Part shown: in pieces, positions 6,145 to 6,254 of the stretch
How the letters are laid out: each line of letters starts with the position of its first letter
How positions within the stretch are numbered: the first letter of the stretch is position 1
Assembly: GCA_009920225.1 (NCBI GenBank)
Contig: RGAJ01000117.1
Coordinates: 1 to 6,254, forward strand
Origin: Paracoccaceae bacterium
GTDB taxonomy: Bacteria > Pseudomonadota > Alphaproteobacteria > Rhodobacterales > Rhodobacteraceae
Direction of reading: 5' to 3'
DNA length: 6,254 nt
The notes under the pieces: model-generated
What the model was told of the DNA's origin: nothing
Seen by the model: the letters and a program-made list of their open reading frames with translations, nothing else
The model's database searches: none
Translations under genes and position numbers: made by a program

Positions 6145-6175
6145 GTGGATACATGGACGACACGCAAAAGCGCAA
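6145..6175 (-). promoter_or_regulatory. Weak candidate promoter region for the rph operon
   Basis: On the minus strand TTGCGC (6175-6170) is followed after 18 bases by TATCCA (6151-6146); a second overlapping choice, TTGCGT with CATACC, is equally poor. The operon's promoter probably lies in this 112-base divergent spacer, since no other upstream space exists nearby, but neither pair is convincing. Confidence 0.2.
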
Positions 6176-6181
6176 GCCCGA

Positions 6182-6209
6182 TTGACCTTTTTGCCCAAGA
6201 AGATTTAAT
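6182..6209 (+). promoter_or_regulatory. Candidate promoter for the divergent gene (probable hrcA)
   Basis: TTGACC (6182-6187) and TTTAAT (6204-6209) with a 16-base spacer each match 5 of 6 bases of the sigma-70-type hexamers. A start near 6216 would leave a leader of about 16 bases carrying the GAGG ribosome binding site at 6221-6224. I see no CIRCE element (TTAGCACTC-N9-GAGTGCTAA) in the spacer 6120-6231, so self-repression through CIRCE is not supported here. Confidence 0.45.
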
Positions 6210-6231
6210 TAAAAAAGGTCGAGGATATGAA

Positions 6232-6254
6232 ATGACAGACGCAAACAGCATCTT
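6232..6254 (+). CDS. hrcA: Probable HrcA heat-shock repressor, first 7 codons only (3' truncated by window)
   Basis: ATG at 6232 opens a frame reading MTDANSI up to the window edge. GAGG at 6221-6224 is 7 bases before it and a plausible promoter lies upstream. An earlier ATG at 6227 stops after two codons. The name rests mainly on context: in alphaproteobacteria hrcA (repressor of groESL-type chaperone genes) is commonly divergent from rph and followed by grpE, and short N-termini of the form MTD... are common there. Seven residues alone cannot prove it. Confidence 0.6.

Noticed and set aside
6120..6231. Search for CIRCE or a heat-shock sigma-32 promoter before probable hrcA
   Set aside because: No TTAGCACTC/GAGTGCTAA pair and no convincing CTTGAAA-type -35 in the right direction; only a housekeeping-type hexamer pair is visible.
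6120..6251. Upstream 44-codon extension of rph
   Set aside because: It is simply an open frame across the divergent promoter region and into the opposite gene; the family N-terminus and the AAGGA site fix the start at 6119.

Overview
The window looks like an ordinary, origin-proximal piece of an alphaproteobacterial chromosome, most likely Rhodobacterales (marine roseobacter-like). The reasons are the gene order mnmG-rsmG-parA-parB facing rph-rdgB-hemW with hrcA divergent from rph, the style of the proteins, and a moderate base composition with no strong GC skew in codon use. This placement is inference from remembered family patterns, not a search. No gene looks foreign, and there is no insertion sequence, prophage, CRISPR array, tRNA or rRNA.

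Left half, plus strand (1-3300): the 3' half of mnmG (tRNA wobble-uridine modification), rsmG (16S rRNA G527 methylation), parA and parB (chromosome segregation). The genes are packed like one operon: mnmG/rsmG overlap by 4 bases (ATGA), rsmG/parA overlap by about 8, and parA/parB are 1 base apart. A perfect 16-bp parS centromere site, TGTTTCACGTGAAACA, lies inside the start of rsmG, 578 bases before parA. A complete ParABS set (ATPase, CTPase clamp, and one loading site) is therefore within 2.3 kb. A possible internal parAB promoter sits in the end of rsmG.

Right half, minus strand (6119 down to 3290): rph (RNase PH), rdgB (house-cleaning nucleotide pyrophosphatase), hemW (radical SAM heme chaperone) and a small DUF454/YbaN membrane protein. 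Junctions are a 4-base overlap, an 11-base overlap and a 1-base gap, so this is almost certainly one transcript. It meets the parAB operon tail to tail, with the last 11 bases of parB and of the DUF454 gene shared and no visible terminator. The only real intergenic space is 6120-6231, a divergent spacer between rph and the first codons of a plus-strand gene that is probably hrcA.

I found no new multi-gene system. The points worth a second look are cis-elements embedded in coding sequence: the perfect parS in rsmG, a parS-like palindrome (13/16) in the same codon phase near the start of rph, a perfect FNR/FixK-type box inside hemW, and an unusually strong perfect hairpin inside rdgB. The DUF454 gene's fixed place behind hemW is the best lead on an uncharacterised protein.
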